From assembly GCA_937891465.1 (NCBI GenBank), contig CALAHF010000097.1, positions 62,001 through 126,000 of the forward strand: DNA of 64,000 nt, in the 5' to 3' direction. Below the pieces are notes generated by a model, which had not been told where the DNA came from, searched no databases, and saw nothing but the letters and a program-made list of their open reading frames with translations. A program made the translations under genes and the position numbers. Shown here piece by piece: positions 17,265 to 26,540 of the stretch (the first letter of the stretch is position 1; every line of letters begins with the position of its first letter). Source of the DNA: an uncultured Verrucomicrobiales bacterium. Lineage in GTDB: Bacteria > Verrucomicrobiota > Verrucomicrobiia > Verrucomicrobiales > DEV007.

Positions 17265-20200
17265 TTAATCAATGTAGAGAAATTCGTTGGCACAGAGCAA
17301 GAGGTGGCAGAAATCCTGAAAGGCCGTTTCCAAATTGCCGGTTCGTCCTTTGCTCTGTTTTTCGACGAAGGCGACCATTTCGGACAGCTCGCCCGTCGAT
17401 GGAGTGCGGCCGTAGGCGATCTCGTAGGCTGCGATGATGGCGTCTTCCAGCTTCGTTTCCGGCGTTGGGCGAGCCCGTTTCGACAGGTCAATCGACCAGT
17501 TTCTTACCGCTTCCGAATTTAACATCGCAAGCGCTTGTGGAGCCACCGTCGAGGTTTCGCGCCGCCCGATGCTTTGCATGGCATCGGGAGCATCGAAGAG
17601 TTGGAGCAATTCGATGAGCGAGCCGCGCTTCACAGTCAGATAGACACTGCGGCGGGGCGATTTTGGATCCAGCGTTCCTTTTCCCAGCGATTTGGGATCA
17701 AGCCGGCCACTCACCGCGAGCAGATTGTCGCGAATGGCCTCGGCCTCGAGACGGCGTGACGACTTCCGCCAGTAGAGCATGTTTTCCGGGTCATTTTCCG
17801 GGCCACCAACTGCGGGGGCGCCTCCCTGAAGGTAAACCGAACTGGTCATGATGAGGCGGTGGATAGGCTTCAATTTCCAATCTTTGGAAAACTCAACGGC
17901 AAGCCACTCGAGTAATTCAGGATGGGTGGGACGCTCTCCCCGGGTCCCGAAATCGCTCGGGGTGGAGACGATCCCGCGACCGAAGTGGTGCTGCCAAAGC
18001 CGGTTGGCCATGACGCGGGAAAGGAGAGGACCTGCTCCGGTATCGATGTCAGTGAGCCATTCAGCGAGGGCTTCCCGAGACTGCGGTTTTTCGGGATCCT
18101 GCTTCTCCGGAACATCTGGTTTGGCCGCCCAAGATCGAACATCCGATTCAGCTGTCGAAAAGAAGGAAAAATTAGTGATGAGATGCTGAGGCCACTGGGA
18201 TTCCTGAACCATCGTTATTTCGAGGTTCCCGCCGCCCGTTGAGAGGGGGGATTTAAAAATGAGGAACAGCTCATTGGTTTTGCCGACCCCGCCGGAAATC
18301 GCCCAGCCCTTACTTGGGGCCGGGGTTTTCGCGAGAATGTCGGCAGGAGCAAAACCGGCCTGGCTAAAACTGGCGAGCGCCGACTCGATTTCAATCGGTG
18401 TGCCATTCAGCGTTGCCGTGAGTTGGGAAAGGACAAAATTAGCCGCCTGCGCCGAGGAGACTTCGATTCGCAGGGCGGTAATCTCGGTGGGCTCAACAGG
18501 TAGAGGCAGTCCGATTGTGTAAATGTCAGTCAGGGGCTTTTCACCGCTCACCGTGACTCCTCCGTTTTTTCCAACCTTCAATGTTGTCGCTTTCGCGGTG
18601 GCAGAAGCTGGCTTCACGAGGCTCCATCGAGAATCAGGTTGAGGATCTTCTTCTCCGAGCCAATGGGCTTCGCTGGTCCGACTGAGAACACGGAGAAAAC
18701 CCGCTCGCGCCTCGTCATCCTTGTTGTCTGAGTTCCCGCGGTGAAGGTGGAAAACCTTGTAGGTATTTTCGCCGAACTGGTAGGTCGTTCCCCGTGGCTT
18801 CGCGGCATAGGTCATTGTCAAATCAGGCTTCGGTTCCTCGCGGGCATGCTTGGTGACGATGGCATTTAATTCCGTCCAGCGCTGGTCGTGGGTTTGAAAC
18901 CAGGTCAGCAATATCTTGCGCTGGGCATCATTCCGTTTTTCCGGTGCCACCTTGAGAATTGGCGTCACGTTTTTTGGTTCACGATCCTTTTCCAGTGAAG
19001 TCTGAAAATAGAATCCGGCATCGCCTCCTCCGTTCGCCAGTTTCATCACCAGAAGGTTTTTGCCCTTCACCAGCGGCAAGTGGACTTTCAGCTCATCGGC
19101 TTTGGCATCACCACCGCGTTTTTCCTCGCCCACTTTGTATCCATTGACCCAAATCTTAATGCCGTCGTTGCCGCTAACTGATAAACCCACTGATTGCGCC
19201 TTCGGGGAAACGATCTCGCGCTGCAGATAGAAAACGCTGTTGGCTCCCTTTAGAATTGCATTGTGAGCTTCGCCATCTTGCCATTTCGGCTGAGCAGTCC
19301 AGGCCCGTTTCTCTTTCTTATTGCCCTCTTCAAACGTTTTCGCGGGATCAAAGTCGAGTTCGATTTCCGGCCCAAACGGGTCGGCGAACCCCACGTTGAA
19401 ATCTTTGGCCTTGAACGGTCCGATCGATTGCCACGGTCCGGCTGTGATCGCCTCCGCCTTTGCATGATCCGTAAGGAAGGCATCCAGTTGAGGCTTCAGT
19501 TCAGCTTCCCGGGTGCTCTTGTTTTGAACAAGTGGTTTGTGAGCTTCATCATATTTCGCTTTCGCGGCGCGATAGATTTGGGGCTGAAGATCGACCCCGA
19601 CATCCGAGAATCCGACATCTCCAAACATAGCAGCCAGCTCATAATAGTCGTGGGCGCCAATCGGATCGTATTTGTGATCGTGGCAACGGGCACAGCCCAC
19701 GGTAAGTCCGAGCATCGAAGTGCCGAGCGTATGAATCACATCGTCGAGCTGCTCGTAGCGACTCCGTTCGCGCTCTTTCTGAGTTTGCTGAGTTGTGAAC
19801 GGGCCTGAAACGATGAACCCCGTGGCGGAAACCAACTCGAGGGCGCGGGCCGCTTTGTCCGGAGTGTCCCAGTCCTTCCCTGCATAAATATCTCCGGCGA
19901 CTTGCTTACGGACAAACTCGCTATAAGGCATGTCGGCATTGAGGCTCTGAATCACCCAGTCGCGGTAACGCCACGCATTGGGCCGATCTTTATCAAAGGC
20001 ATAACCATTACTCTCGGCAAAGCGAACCAAATCCAGCCAGTGACGGCCCCATCGTTCTCCGTAGTGAGGGCTGGCCAGAAGTTCATCAATCAGACCGCCC
20101 CAAGCGGAATCGAAATCCTTGTCCGCGGCAGCGACAAATAATGAAACCTGTTCCGGAGTCGGGGGAAGGCCAATGAGATCAAAATACGCCCGGCGAACCA

Positions 20201-20768
20201 GGGAGCGGTGATCCGCGATCGGATTGGCCCCGATACCGGATGCTTCCTGACGGGCGCGGATGAAGCGGTCGATATCAGTTCTGATCCACTTTTGATCGGT
20301 GGCTTGGGGAGTTGATAGTTTAGCAAGCGGTCTGAAGGCCCAGTGCTTCTGACCTGCCGCAATATCGACACCATCGGCTTTGATCTCTGCAATTTCTCCA
20401 TCTCGCGGATCGGGAGCGCCCATTTCAATCCACTTCTGAAAGTCCGCCGCGATGTCGGGACTGAGCTTGCTCTTCGGCGGCATTTTGAGATCTGACTCAT
20501 GGCGCAACGCTCCCAGGATCAATGATTCAGCCGAATTCCCAGGCTCAACTGCGGGACCCGTCTCACCGCCTTTCCGAATTCCGGCGCGGGTATCGAGCTG
20601 TAATCCGCCTTTTAGCTTTCCATCAGCAGCCGCGCTCGCGGAATGGCATTTGTAACAATTCTCCGCCAACACAGGCCGGATCTTCGACTCAAAGAAAGCG
20701 ACGTCGGCCTCCTGCCCGAAGGCGGATCCAAATAAGAAGCAGAGTAGAAAGCCCGGGAATGATTTCAT
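17265..20768 (-). CDS. Planctomycete-type cytochrome c with DUF1549 and DUF1553 domains
   Basis: An 1167-residue exported protein with a signal peptide (MKSFPGFLLCFLFGSAFG) and a PSCyt1 haem-binding region with CYKCH near residue 40. DUF1549 covers about 160-380 (RRAYFDLIGLPPTPEQ; CARCHDHKYDPI supplies a second CxxCH). A middle beta-rich carbohydrate-binding-like region follows, then DUF1553 in the last 270 residues (RVMANRLWQHHFGRGIVSTP and FDAPDAMQSIGRRETSTVAP). Proteins of this architecture expand in Planctomycetota and Verrucomicrobiota and are suspected of polysaccharide oxidation or breakdown. It is the first gene of the operon with DUF1501. The ATG giving MKSF is preferred. Confidence 0.93.
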   Translation of the reverse strand: MKSFPGFLLCFLFGSAFGQEADVAFFESKIRPVLAENCYKCHSASAAADGKLKGGLQLDTRAGIRKGGETGPAVEPGNSAESLILGALRHESDLKMPPKSKLSPDIAADFQKWIEMGAPDPRDGEIAEIKADGVDIAAGQKHWAFRPLAKLSTPQATDQKWIRTDIDRFIRARQEASGIGANPIADHRSLVRRAYFDLIGLPPTPEQVSLFVAAADKDFDSAWGGLIDELLASPHYGERWGRHWLDLVRFAESNGYAFDKDRPNAWRYRDWVIQSLNADMPYSEFVRKQVAGDIYAGKDWDTPDKAARALELVSATGFIVSGPFTTQQTQKERERSRYEQLDDVIHTLGTSMLGLTVGCARCHDHKYDPIGAHDYYELAAMFGDVGFSDVGVDLQPQIYRAAKAKYDEAHKPLVQNKSTREAELKPQLDAFLTDHAKAEAITAGPWQSIGPFKAKDFNVGFADPFGPEIELDFDPAKTFEEGNKKEKRAWTAQPKWQDGEAHNAILKGANSVFYLQREIVSPKAQSVGLSVSGNDGIKIWVNGYKVGEEKRGGDAKADELKVHLPLVKGKNLLVMKLANGGGDAGFYFQTSLEKDREPKNVTPILKVAPEKRNDAQRKILLTWFQTHDQRWTELNAIVTKHAREEPKPDLTMTYAAKPRGTTYQFGENTYKVFHLHRGNSDNKDDEARAGFLRVLSRTSEAHWLGEEDPQPDSRWSLVKPASATAKATTLKVGKNGGVTVSGEKPLTDIYTIGLPLPVEPTEITALRIEVSSAQAANFVLSQLTATLNGTPIEIESALASFSQAGFAPADILAKTPAPSKGWAISGGVGKTNELFLIFKSPLSTGGGNLEITMVQESQWPQHLITNFSFFSTAESDVRSWAAKPDVPEKQDPEKPQSREALAEWLTDIDTGAGPLLSRVMANRLWQHHFGRGIVSTPSDFGTRGERPTHPELLEWLAVEFSKDWKLKPIHRLIMTSSVYLQGGAPAVGGPENDPENMLYWRKSSRRLEAEAIRDNLLAVSGRLDPKSLGKGTLDPKSPRRSVYLTVKRGSLIELLQLFDAPDAMQSIGRRETSTVAPQALAMLNSEAVRNWSIDLSKRARPTPETKLEDAIIAAYEIAYGRTPSTGELSEMVAFVEKQSKGRTGNLETAFQDFCHLLLCANEFLYID

Positions 20769-21092
20769 GGAAGCCAAACTTACGAAATTGTGCCAATTAA
20801 GAAAGGTGTCTCATTGCGTAGGTCACCGAGACTCCTTCAAAAATTCACCAACAGTTTTTTCCAGTTTTTCATGGCCATTGGTCACACCGATAAGCGCGGC
20901 TGGATGTCCGCCGACGATGCCAGTAGTCGGCGGAAACAAGTTATCTCGGCCAATACTGCATCGCGCCTCAGCGCATACATCTGGAAACTCTCGTCCGATG
21001 CAAAAATTCCCAAAGGTGACTATCTGATCGGGGTTTCCACCGCAAACCTGCCATTGCGCTATTTAGGAGGTTCGGCAGAATGCATTTCCTCT
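20769..21092. other. Divergent intergenic region between the DUF1553 and SGNH genes
   Basis: It must contain two divergent promoters, although I see no strong paired hexamers. The sequence AGGAGG at 21065-21070 lies 22 bases before the SGNH start, rather far for a ribosome-binding site. A plus-strand open frame covers it but lacks protein-like character. Confidence 0.45.
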
Positions 21093-21845
21093 ATGAAGAA
21101 TCTTTCGACCCTTTTTGCGCTCCTAATTCTAGCTCTGAATTCTACATCGTTTGCTCAGGATAAGGGCAAAAGTTTGGCAATTTCACCGGCGTTGCACCCC
21201 GGAACAGAAAAGCGGCATGAGTCTTTTAATGAAATTTCGAAACTCGGCGAAGCGCCGCTTGTTTTTCTTGGGGATTCCATCACTCAAGGCTGGAATGGCA
21301 AAGGGAAGGCAGCCTGGGAAAAATATTGGGTGCCATTGGGTGCGGCAAACTTCGGCATCGGCGGCGATCGTACCGAACACGTTCTCTGGCGTCTCCAAAA
21401 CGGAAATTACGACGGCCTTTCCCCCAAACTGACAGTCCTCATGATCGGGACGAATAACACCGGGCATCAGGGACGAGCCATGAAAGAACACGCCGGAGCG
21501 ATCTACAACAGCACGCCGCAAGAAACCGCAGAAGGGGTCACCGAAATCGTCAAGTTGCTCCAAAAAAAGCAGCCGCAGATGAAAGTTCTGATCCTCGCGA
21601 TTTTCCCACGAGGCGCGAATAACGAAGACCCAAAACGGAAGCAGAACGAAACTGCTAACCAACTGATCTCCAAATTGGCCGATGAAAAGACGGTCTATTT
21701 CATGGACATTAATCAAGCGTTTCTTGAGGAAGACGGCACGCTGTCGAAAAAAATCATGCCGGACTTGCTTCATCCAAATGCGGGCGGATACGAAATTTGG
21801 TCCAAAGAAATCATGGCCAAAGTGAAGTCGCTGATTGCAGATTGA
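21093..21845 (+). CDS. Exported SGNH/GDSL hydrolase (PAF-acetylhydrolase-like)
   Basis: A 250-residue protein with signal peptide MKNLSTLFALLILALNSTS and the four SGNH blocks. They are FLGDSITQGW (catalytic Ser), FGIGGDRTEHVLW (Gly), LMIGTNNTGH (Asn) and MPDLLHPNAGGYEIW (Asp and His). The block I and block III wording is typical of PAF-acetylhydrolase gamma-subunit-like esterases that deacetylate carbohydrates. The start follows the signal peptide; the in-frame upstream extension is not protein-like. Confidence 0.9.
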   Translation: MKNLSTLFALLILALNSTSFAQDKGKSLAISPALHPGTEKRHESFNEISKLGEAPLVFLGDSITQGWNGKGKAAWEKYWVPLGAANFGIGGDRTEHVLWRLQNGNYDGLSPKLTVLMIGTNNTGHQGRAMKEHAGAIYNSTPQETAEGVTEIVKLLQKKQPQMKVLILAIFPRGANNEDPKRKQNETANQLISKLADEKTVYFMDINQAFLEEDGTLSKKIMPDLLHPNAGGYEIWSKEIMAKVKSLIAD

Positions 21846-21872
21846 GCGGCTTATTCCGATAATCAGCGAAAA

Positions 21873-21944
21873 TACGCCCGGCAGGAATCGAACCTGCACT
21901 TTCGGCTCCGGAAACCGATGTAATATCCATTTTACTACGGGCGC
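21873..21944 (-). tRNA. tRNA-Arg (anticodon CCG)
   Basis: A cloverleaf on the minus strand: acceptor GCGCCCG paired with CGGGCGT (a G-T pair at the end), D-stem GTAA/TTAC, anticodon stem TCGGT/GCCGA with loop TTCCGGA, and T-arm GCAGG TTCGATT CCTGC. The anticodon CCG reads CGG (Arg). The discriminator is A and CCA is not encoded, unlike the tRNA-Thr in this window. Confidence 0.93.
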
Positions 21945-22038
21945 GTTTTTTACGGGCGGTAAACTGTTCCTTTACACCCTGATTCGCAAGCAATATCGTC
22001 CTGCGCTGTCGATTTTTGCGACAGAGAACTTTTGCCCG

Positions 22039-22833
22039 ATGTCAGAATCCCAACAGAACCAAAAAAGTAAGGTCGTTATCAAGATCGGCAGCGGCGTGCT
22101 TGCGCATGAAGAAGGAGCGCGGCTCAACTTCGCAATGATTGCCCGATTGACTGAAGGCATCGCAAGAATCAATGCGGCGGGGCATCAGGTGATCGTTGTT
22201 TCTTCGGGAGCTGTAGCTGCGGGATTGTCCTCGTTTGACCTCAAATCACGCCCCGAAGATACCGGGATGCTTCAGGCTTGCGCGGCGGCGGGACAAGCTC
22301 GGCTGATGCAGGTTTATGAAAATCAGTTCTCGAATTATGACCTGAAAATCGCCCAGATTTTACTGACGTTAGAGGATTTTGGCGATAACCGCCGTCGGGA
22401 AAATGTCGTTGCGATGATGTCTCATCTACTTCGATTTCCTAAAGTCATTCCGATCGTGAACGAAAACGATTCGGTTGCGGTCTTTGAGCTCAAATTCGGC
22501 GACAATGACCACCTTTCCTCGGAAGTCGCTCAACTCATCGGAGCTGATCAGTTGATTTTACTCACCTCTGTAAATGGCCTGCTCGCGCCTGATTCCACGG
22601 GACCAAACGACATCGTTCCCGTTGTCGACGATGTCGAATCTGTGATGAATTTTGCCAGCGACAACTCAGGGAAGCTCTCTGTGGGTGGCATGAAAACGAA
22701 ACTCGAAGCCATCAAAAAGACCGTCAATGCCGAGATCGAAACGCTGATCGCTTCCGGCCACAATCCCGAGCAATTGCTCGACCTCGTCGAAGGTCGTGGT
22801 ATCGCAACGCGGTTTGCTCCTTCTAAAAAATAA
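22039..22833 (+). CDS. proB: Glutamate 5-kinase, short form without PUA domain
   Basis: A 264-residue amino-acid kinase domain catalysing the ATP-dependent first step of proline synthesis from glutamate. Visible features are KVVIKIGSGVLAHEEG, IVVSSGAVAAGL, QVYENQFSNYDLKIAQILLT, IPIVNENDSVA, FGDNDHLSSEVA and the substrate loop KLSVGGMKTKLEAIK. The E. coli enzyme has a C-terminal PUA domain of about 100 residues; here the protein ends right after the kinase domain. The ATG giving MSESQQNQ is the first after the tRNA region. proA follows after nine bases, so they form a proBA operon. Confidence 0.95.
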   Translation: MSESQQNQKSKVVIKIGSGVLAHEEGARLNFAMIARLTEGIARINAAGHQVIVVSSGAVAAGLSSFDLKSRPEDTGMLQACAAAGQARLMQVYENQFSNYDLKIAQILLTLEDFGDNRRRENVVAMMSHLLRFPKVIPIVNENDSVAVFELKFGDNDHLSSEVAQLIGADQLILLTSVNGLLAPDSTGPNDIVPVVDDVESVMNFASDNSGKLSVGGMKTKLEAIKKTVNAEIETLIASGHNPEQLLDLVEGRGIATRFAPSKK

Positions 22834-22842
22834 CGAATTCAC

Positions 22843-24111
22843 ATGACGTCCGAAGAAATCAAAATCGAAGTCCTCGAAATGGGTAAAAAAGCCCGTGCGG
22901 CTTCTCATGGCCTCGCAAAATTGTCGACTGACGAAAAGAACGCGATTCTTCACGCGATGGCCGATGGCCTGATGGCAGCGGAAGCAACGATTCTCGAAGA
23001 GAACGCGAAAGACATCGCCGCAGCGGAGGAAAATGGCCTCACCTCAGCGATGATCGATCGTCTGAAGCTCGATCCGGAGAGCCTCGCAGCTGTGGCCACT
23101 GGAATTCGCGACGTTGCGAATCTGCATGATCCCGTGGGCGAATTGCTCAAGGAATGGAGTCGCCCTAACGGACTTCGCATTCAGAAAAGACGTGTTCCCA
23201 TCGGTGTGATCGGCATCATTTTCGAAAGCCGTCCGAATGTCACAGCCGACGCTGCAGTGCTGTGTTTCAAAACCGGAAACGCGACGATTTTGCGAGGCGG
23301 AAAAGAAGCGATCCACTCCAACCGAGCAATCGCCGACGCCTTGCAGGCCGGAGGCGCGAAAGCCGGTTTGCCCGACGCCAGCGTGCAGCTGATCCCTTTC
23401 ACCGAGCGCGAAAGCGTTCAGCACATGGCGGAGATGGACAAGTATCTCGATCTCATCATCCCACGCGGCGGAGCCGGTTTGATCGAAGCCGTCGTCTCGA
23501 TGGCGCGAATGCCGGTGATCAAACATTATGATGGAATTTGCCACGTGTTTATCGACAAAAACGCGGACCTCGAAATGGGGGTGAACGTGGCCATGAATTC
23601 AAAAATTCAAAAGCCGAGCGTTTGCAACGCACTCGAAACGCTACTGATTCATCGCGATGTCGCCGAAGAATTTTCGCCGCGAATTGCTGAAGTGCTCATG
23701 GCAAAAAATGTCGAGCTACGCGGCGACGAAACGTTTCAAAAACTCGCAGGAATCGACGGTGTCGTGCCCGCAACTGAAGAAGATTGGAAGACCGAGTACC
23801 TTGATTACATCCTAGCGGTGAAAGTCGTCGATGACATCGATGCCGCGATCAATCACATCAATACCTACGGTTCGAAACACTCCGATTGCATCATCACCGA
23901 AGACGAAGTCGCGGCGGTTCAGTTCATGAACGAAATCGATTCGTCCGTCGTTTTCTGGAATGCCTCGACCCGATTTAACGATGGTGCCGAATTTGGATTC
24001 GGAGCCGAGATCGGAATTTCCACCGACAAACTGCACGCTCGCGGGCCCATGGCGCTCGAAGAATTGACGAGCTACAAATATCTCGCATTCGGCACTGGAC
24101 AGCTGAAGTGA
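22843..24111 (+). CDS. proA: Gamma-glutamyl phosphate reductase
   Basis: A 422-residue aldehyde-dehydrogenase-fold enzyme that reduces gamma-glutamyl phosphate with NADPH, the second step of proline synthesis. It shows RRVPIGVIGIIFESRPNVT, CFKTGNATILRGGKEA, IIPRGGAGLIEAV, the catalytic Cys in KPSVCNALET, and the C-terminal FNDGAEFGFGAEIGISTDKL signature. The length is normal. The gene is probably co-transcribed with proB, and a dispersed palindrome lies 11 bases after its stop as a possible terminator. Confidence 0.97.
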   Translation: MTSEEIKIEVLEMGKKARAASHGLAKLSTDEKNAILHAMADGLMAAEATILEENAKDIAAAEENGLTSAMIDRLKLDPESLAAVATGIRDVANLHDPVGELLKEWSRPNGLRIQKRRVPIGVIGIIFESRPNVTADAAVLCFKTGNATILRGGKEAIHSNRAIADALQAGGAKAGLPDASVQLIPFTERESVQHMAEMDKYLDLIIPRGGAGLIEAVVSMARMPVIKHYDGICHVFIDKNADLEMGVNVAMNSKIQKPSVCNALETLLIHRDVAEEFSPRIAEVLMAKNVELRGDETFQKLAGIDGVVPATEEDWKTEYLDYILAVKVVDDIDAAINHINTYGSKHSDCIITEDEVAAVQFMNEIDSSVVFWNASTRFNDGAEFGFGAEIGISTDKLHARGPMALEELTSYKYLAFGTGQLK

Positions 24112-24122
24112 TTTTTAGATTT

Positions 24123-24169
24123 CACGAAGCAACAGTATCCATTCGATGAACAGACCCTGTTCGTTCGTG
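24123..24169. repeat. Dispersed palindromic element, copy 2
   Basis: Left arm CACGAAGCAACAG, loop ATTCGATGAAC and right arm ACCCTGTTCGTTCGTG. The outer and AACAG/CTGTT parts pair while the middle has drifted. It lies between convergent genes (proA and a small membrane protein), a position suitable for a two-way terminator. Confidence 0.65.
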
Positions 24170-24177
24170 AAATCTGA

Positions 24178-24381
24178 TCAGCGATACATTCCCCACCAGT
24201 CGGAGATTTTAAACCAGAAACGGTCGCCGTGCTTGTAGGCGAGGTAGCCGAATAACAGAGAAATTAAGACAAACAGGCCTGTCGAAAGTCCCAAGCCTAA
24301 ACAAAGAAGGACGCCGAATCCTGATCCGCAAATGAAGCGAATAATGCCTTCGGTTTTGGTCACCGGATGCCCGGTGTTCAT
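24178..24381 (-). CDS. Small two-segment membrane protein in the PEP-CTERM operon
   Basis: A 67-residue protein starting MNTGHPVTKTEG, with two hydrophobic stretches (FICGSGFGVLLCLGLGL and GLFVLISLLFGYLAY) and a Trp-containing C-terminus. I do not recognise the family. Its ATG overlaps the stop of the PEP-CTERM gene by four bases (ATGA), which supports real translation by coupling and this start rather than the upstream ATG at 24417. Confidence 0.55.
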   Translation of the reverse strand: MNTGHPVTKTEGIIRFICGSGFGVLLCLGLGLSTGLFVLISLLFGYLAYKHGDRFWFKISDWWGMYR

Positions 24382-25019
24382 GCAGGCTGGCGAGTTTTGC
24401 GACGGAAAAGTAGGCACGTGAGGCCAAATCCAAGAAGGATCACACCGCCGGGCTCGGGAACGGCTTCAGTTTGGATGTCGAACGAACCGAGGTTGTTCGA
24501 AATGCCGGACTCCTGACCGGTGTAATTGGAATTCACAGCACCGATCACGGCGGTGAGATTGACATCGCTCAGCAAAAATTCGGACACGTCGGGATCGGTC
24601 GGTTGGGCAGATGGATAGAGCCAATTCACACTTGTAAGTAAAATCACTTCGGCATTGGCATCGCCCAATGCTCCGTTGGTTCCCCAAATGTAAGCATGGT
24701 CTCCAGCATCGAACGTTAAATTGTCGGTGATATTAGAGCTGCCGGTGAACCAATTGTTGGCGCCGTCGTCGAAGGTGGTGCTGTCCAGCGTCGACCAGTG
24801 AGAAATCCAATCGGAATAATTCGCACGGGTTGCCGAGGGGAGAAAATCATCGAATCCACCTAAATAAAATGTGTAACTTGAATCCAACGCAACTCCAGCA
24901 CTGTCGAAGCTGGACGTGGGGGTTTGGATAATTTCGAAGCCCCAATCAATCACATCAGCCCGGGAAATTCCGGCGCTGATGAAAAGAGCTGTGATGAGTG
25001 CAAAAATTCGATTTTTCAT
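24378..25019 (-). CDS. PEP-CTERM sorting-signal secreted protein
   Basis: A 213-residue protein with signal peptide MKNRIFALITALFISAGISRA, a beta-rich acidic middle, and a C-terminal PEP-CTERM tail: VPEPGG, a hydrophobic segment (VILLGFGLTCLLF) and basic RRKTRQPA. Proteins with this tail are cleaved and sorted by an exosortase and usually go to the surface or exopolysaccharide; no exosortase is in this window. The start codon overlaps the stop of the upstream secretin remnant by four bases. Confidence 0.85.
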   Translation of the reverse strand: MKNRIFALITALFISAGISRADVIDWGFEIIQTPTSSFDSAGVALDSSYTFYLGGFDDFLPSATRANYSDWISHWSTLDSTTFDDGANNWFTGSSNITDNLTFDAGDHAYIWGTNGALGDANAEVILLTSVNWLYPSAQPTDPDVSEFLLSDVNLTAVIGAVNSNYTGQESGISNNLGSFDIQTEAVPEPGGVILLGFGLTCLLFRRKTRQPA

Positions 25020-26437
25020 CGGGTGCGTTTGTTTGAACGATTAAAAAGAAGGTAGCGTCGGGAGGTTTTGTCGATTTGAGGCTCGTTAACATGAACTGGC
25101 TCCAAGCCGGTTTCCTGAAAAATTCCGGGGTCAGCAAATTCCATGGTTTCTTCAACGATTTCGGATCGATTGATTTCCAAATCGACGGTATCGCGCGGCA
25201 TTTCAGCGCCAGGATGGCTCGGTATGATGTGCGGCTGAATGAAAATGAGCAGCTCCTCGCGGCGCGTCCGTTTGTCGGTTGAACCCAGCATTTTTCCCAG
25301 AATTGGAATGCGCCGAATCACGGGAAGGCCGGTCGATTCTTCTTCCTCGCGCTCGGTAATGAGTCCTCCGAGAACGATGGTTGAACCGTTGTTTACCGAA
25401 ACGGTGGTGATCAATTCCTGAGTCGAAAGCGTCGGGATTTCGTTTCCGAAATATTCTGGCTACCGGTGATATTGTCGTTCAACTGAGCAATTTTCAGGGT
25501 GACCTGATCATCCGAATTGATCAGCGGGATGACCTGCAATTTCAGGACGACATCGCGACACTCGATGTTCGAAGCGATCGATCCGGGGAATTGATTGTTT
25601 CCCAGCCCATTGCCGCCGGTGCTGGTCAGCGTCGAGAGCGGCACGGCAATTCGCTGACCGCTTCAAATGGTAGCCTTCACGTTTTTTTGCGCATAAATTC
25701 TGGGCCGCGAGAGGATACGGAAGCGGGTGTCGCGGGTGAACAAATTGATCATTCCATTCACCAACGCGTCGTCGCTGCCAAACATCATTTGCCCATAGAC
25801 AGACAATCCGCCAGTTGCTCCTGAAAAGGCTGAAGAGGAAGCCAAACTCGCAATGTCAGCAATCGGGTTCGCCGTTCCGTCAGCGCCGCCTTTCAAAAAC
25901 GATCCGGCACCGGCAACGCTGCGATTATCGGAAACCTTAAAGCTATCCAGCGTCTGCAACGCATTCAACGCGTAGCCGAAATCGTCGCCCAAATTGAGCT
26001 GGCCAATCACGGTCGAGATGTAAACCTGGCGTGGCTGGATATCGATTTCATCGATGAGTTTTTCGACGATTTCGAGGTGCTCCGGCGAACCTGATACGAT
26101 CAGCGAATTGGCCTGCGGATCGGCGATTAAAAGCGTATTTCTGACGACGTAACTTTGAGGCTGGCCGCGTTCTTCTGTCTCAGAAAGTCTGATCGGGTGC
26201 GGTTATTTGCGAACTCCAACCAGCTCCGGCCCCACCAGAAAAACCGGTGTTTTGGATGCCTGAATTTTGTCCGCCGAGATTTGGAGCGTTTGCGGCATCG
26301 AGTAGATTGTCTCCTTTTTCGATATCGGTTCCGCGAGCCAACGCATTGTAAAAAGCGGGCAAATACTCGGCGACGGAAACGTGATTGAGCGTCCGTTTCA
26401 GAAAATTAACGCCATCGCCGGGCTGATCGATGAACAA
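25016..26437 (-). pseudogene. Decayed type II secretion-like secretin (GspD family)
   Basis: The secretin sequence continues across three lesions. The upstream part (IDQPGDGVNFLKRTLNHV) changes frame near 26180. The N-domain segment (LIADPQANSLIVSG, then PRQVYISTVIGQL) runs to VKATI, where an in-frame TGA at 25663-25665 interrupts ...ATI/SGQRIAVP. The frame changes again near 25450 before EYFGNEIPTLSTQEL. The last part carries the secretin hallmark GSTIVLGGLITEREEEESTG, VIRRIPILGKMLG and EELLIFIQPHII. The 5' end is missing where a half-copy of the dispersed palindrome begins. The downstream PEP-CTERM gene still overlaps its stop. Assembly error could explain one lesion but hardly all of them. 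Confidence 0.85.
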
Positions 26438-26453
26438 ACCTTATTGGTTCGTG
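26427..26453. repeat. Dispersed palindromic element, copy 3 (right half only)
   Basis: Only the loop TCGATGAAC and the right arm ACCTTATTGGTTCGTG are present. The left half is replaced by the broken 5' end of the secretin gene, so this element lies at the junction of a deletion or rearrangement. Confidence 0.65.
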
Positions 26454-26540
26454 ACGCTCTTGTTTTGTCCTTCGTTGACAGACAGGGGCGAAGTCCGTAA
26501 CTTGCATGCTTCGAATTGGAGGAGAGTAACGCTTATTTCA

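Noticed and set aside
25663-25665. In-frame TGA as selenocysteine or recoding in the secretin gene
   Set aside because: Secretins have no selenocysteine and two frameshifts plus a missing 5' end accompany the stop, so pseudogene decay is simpler.
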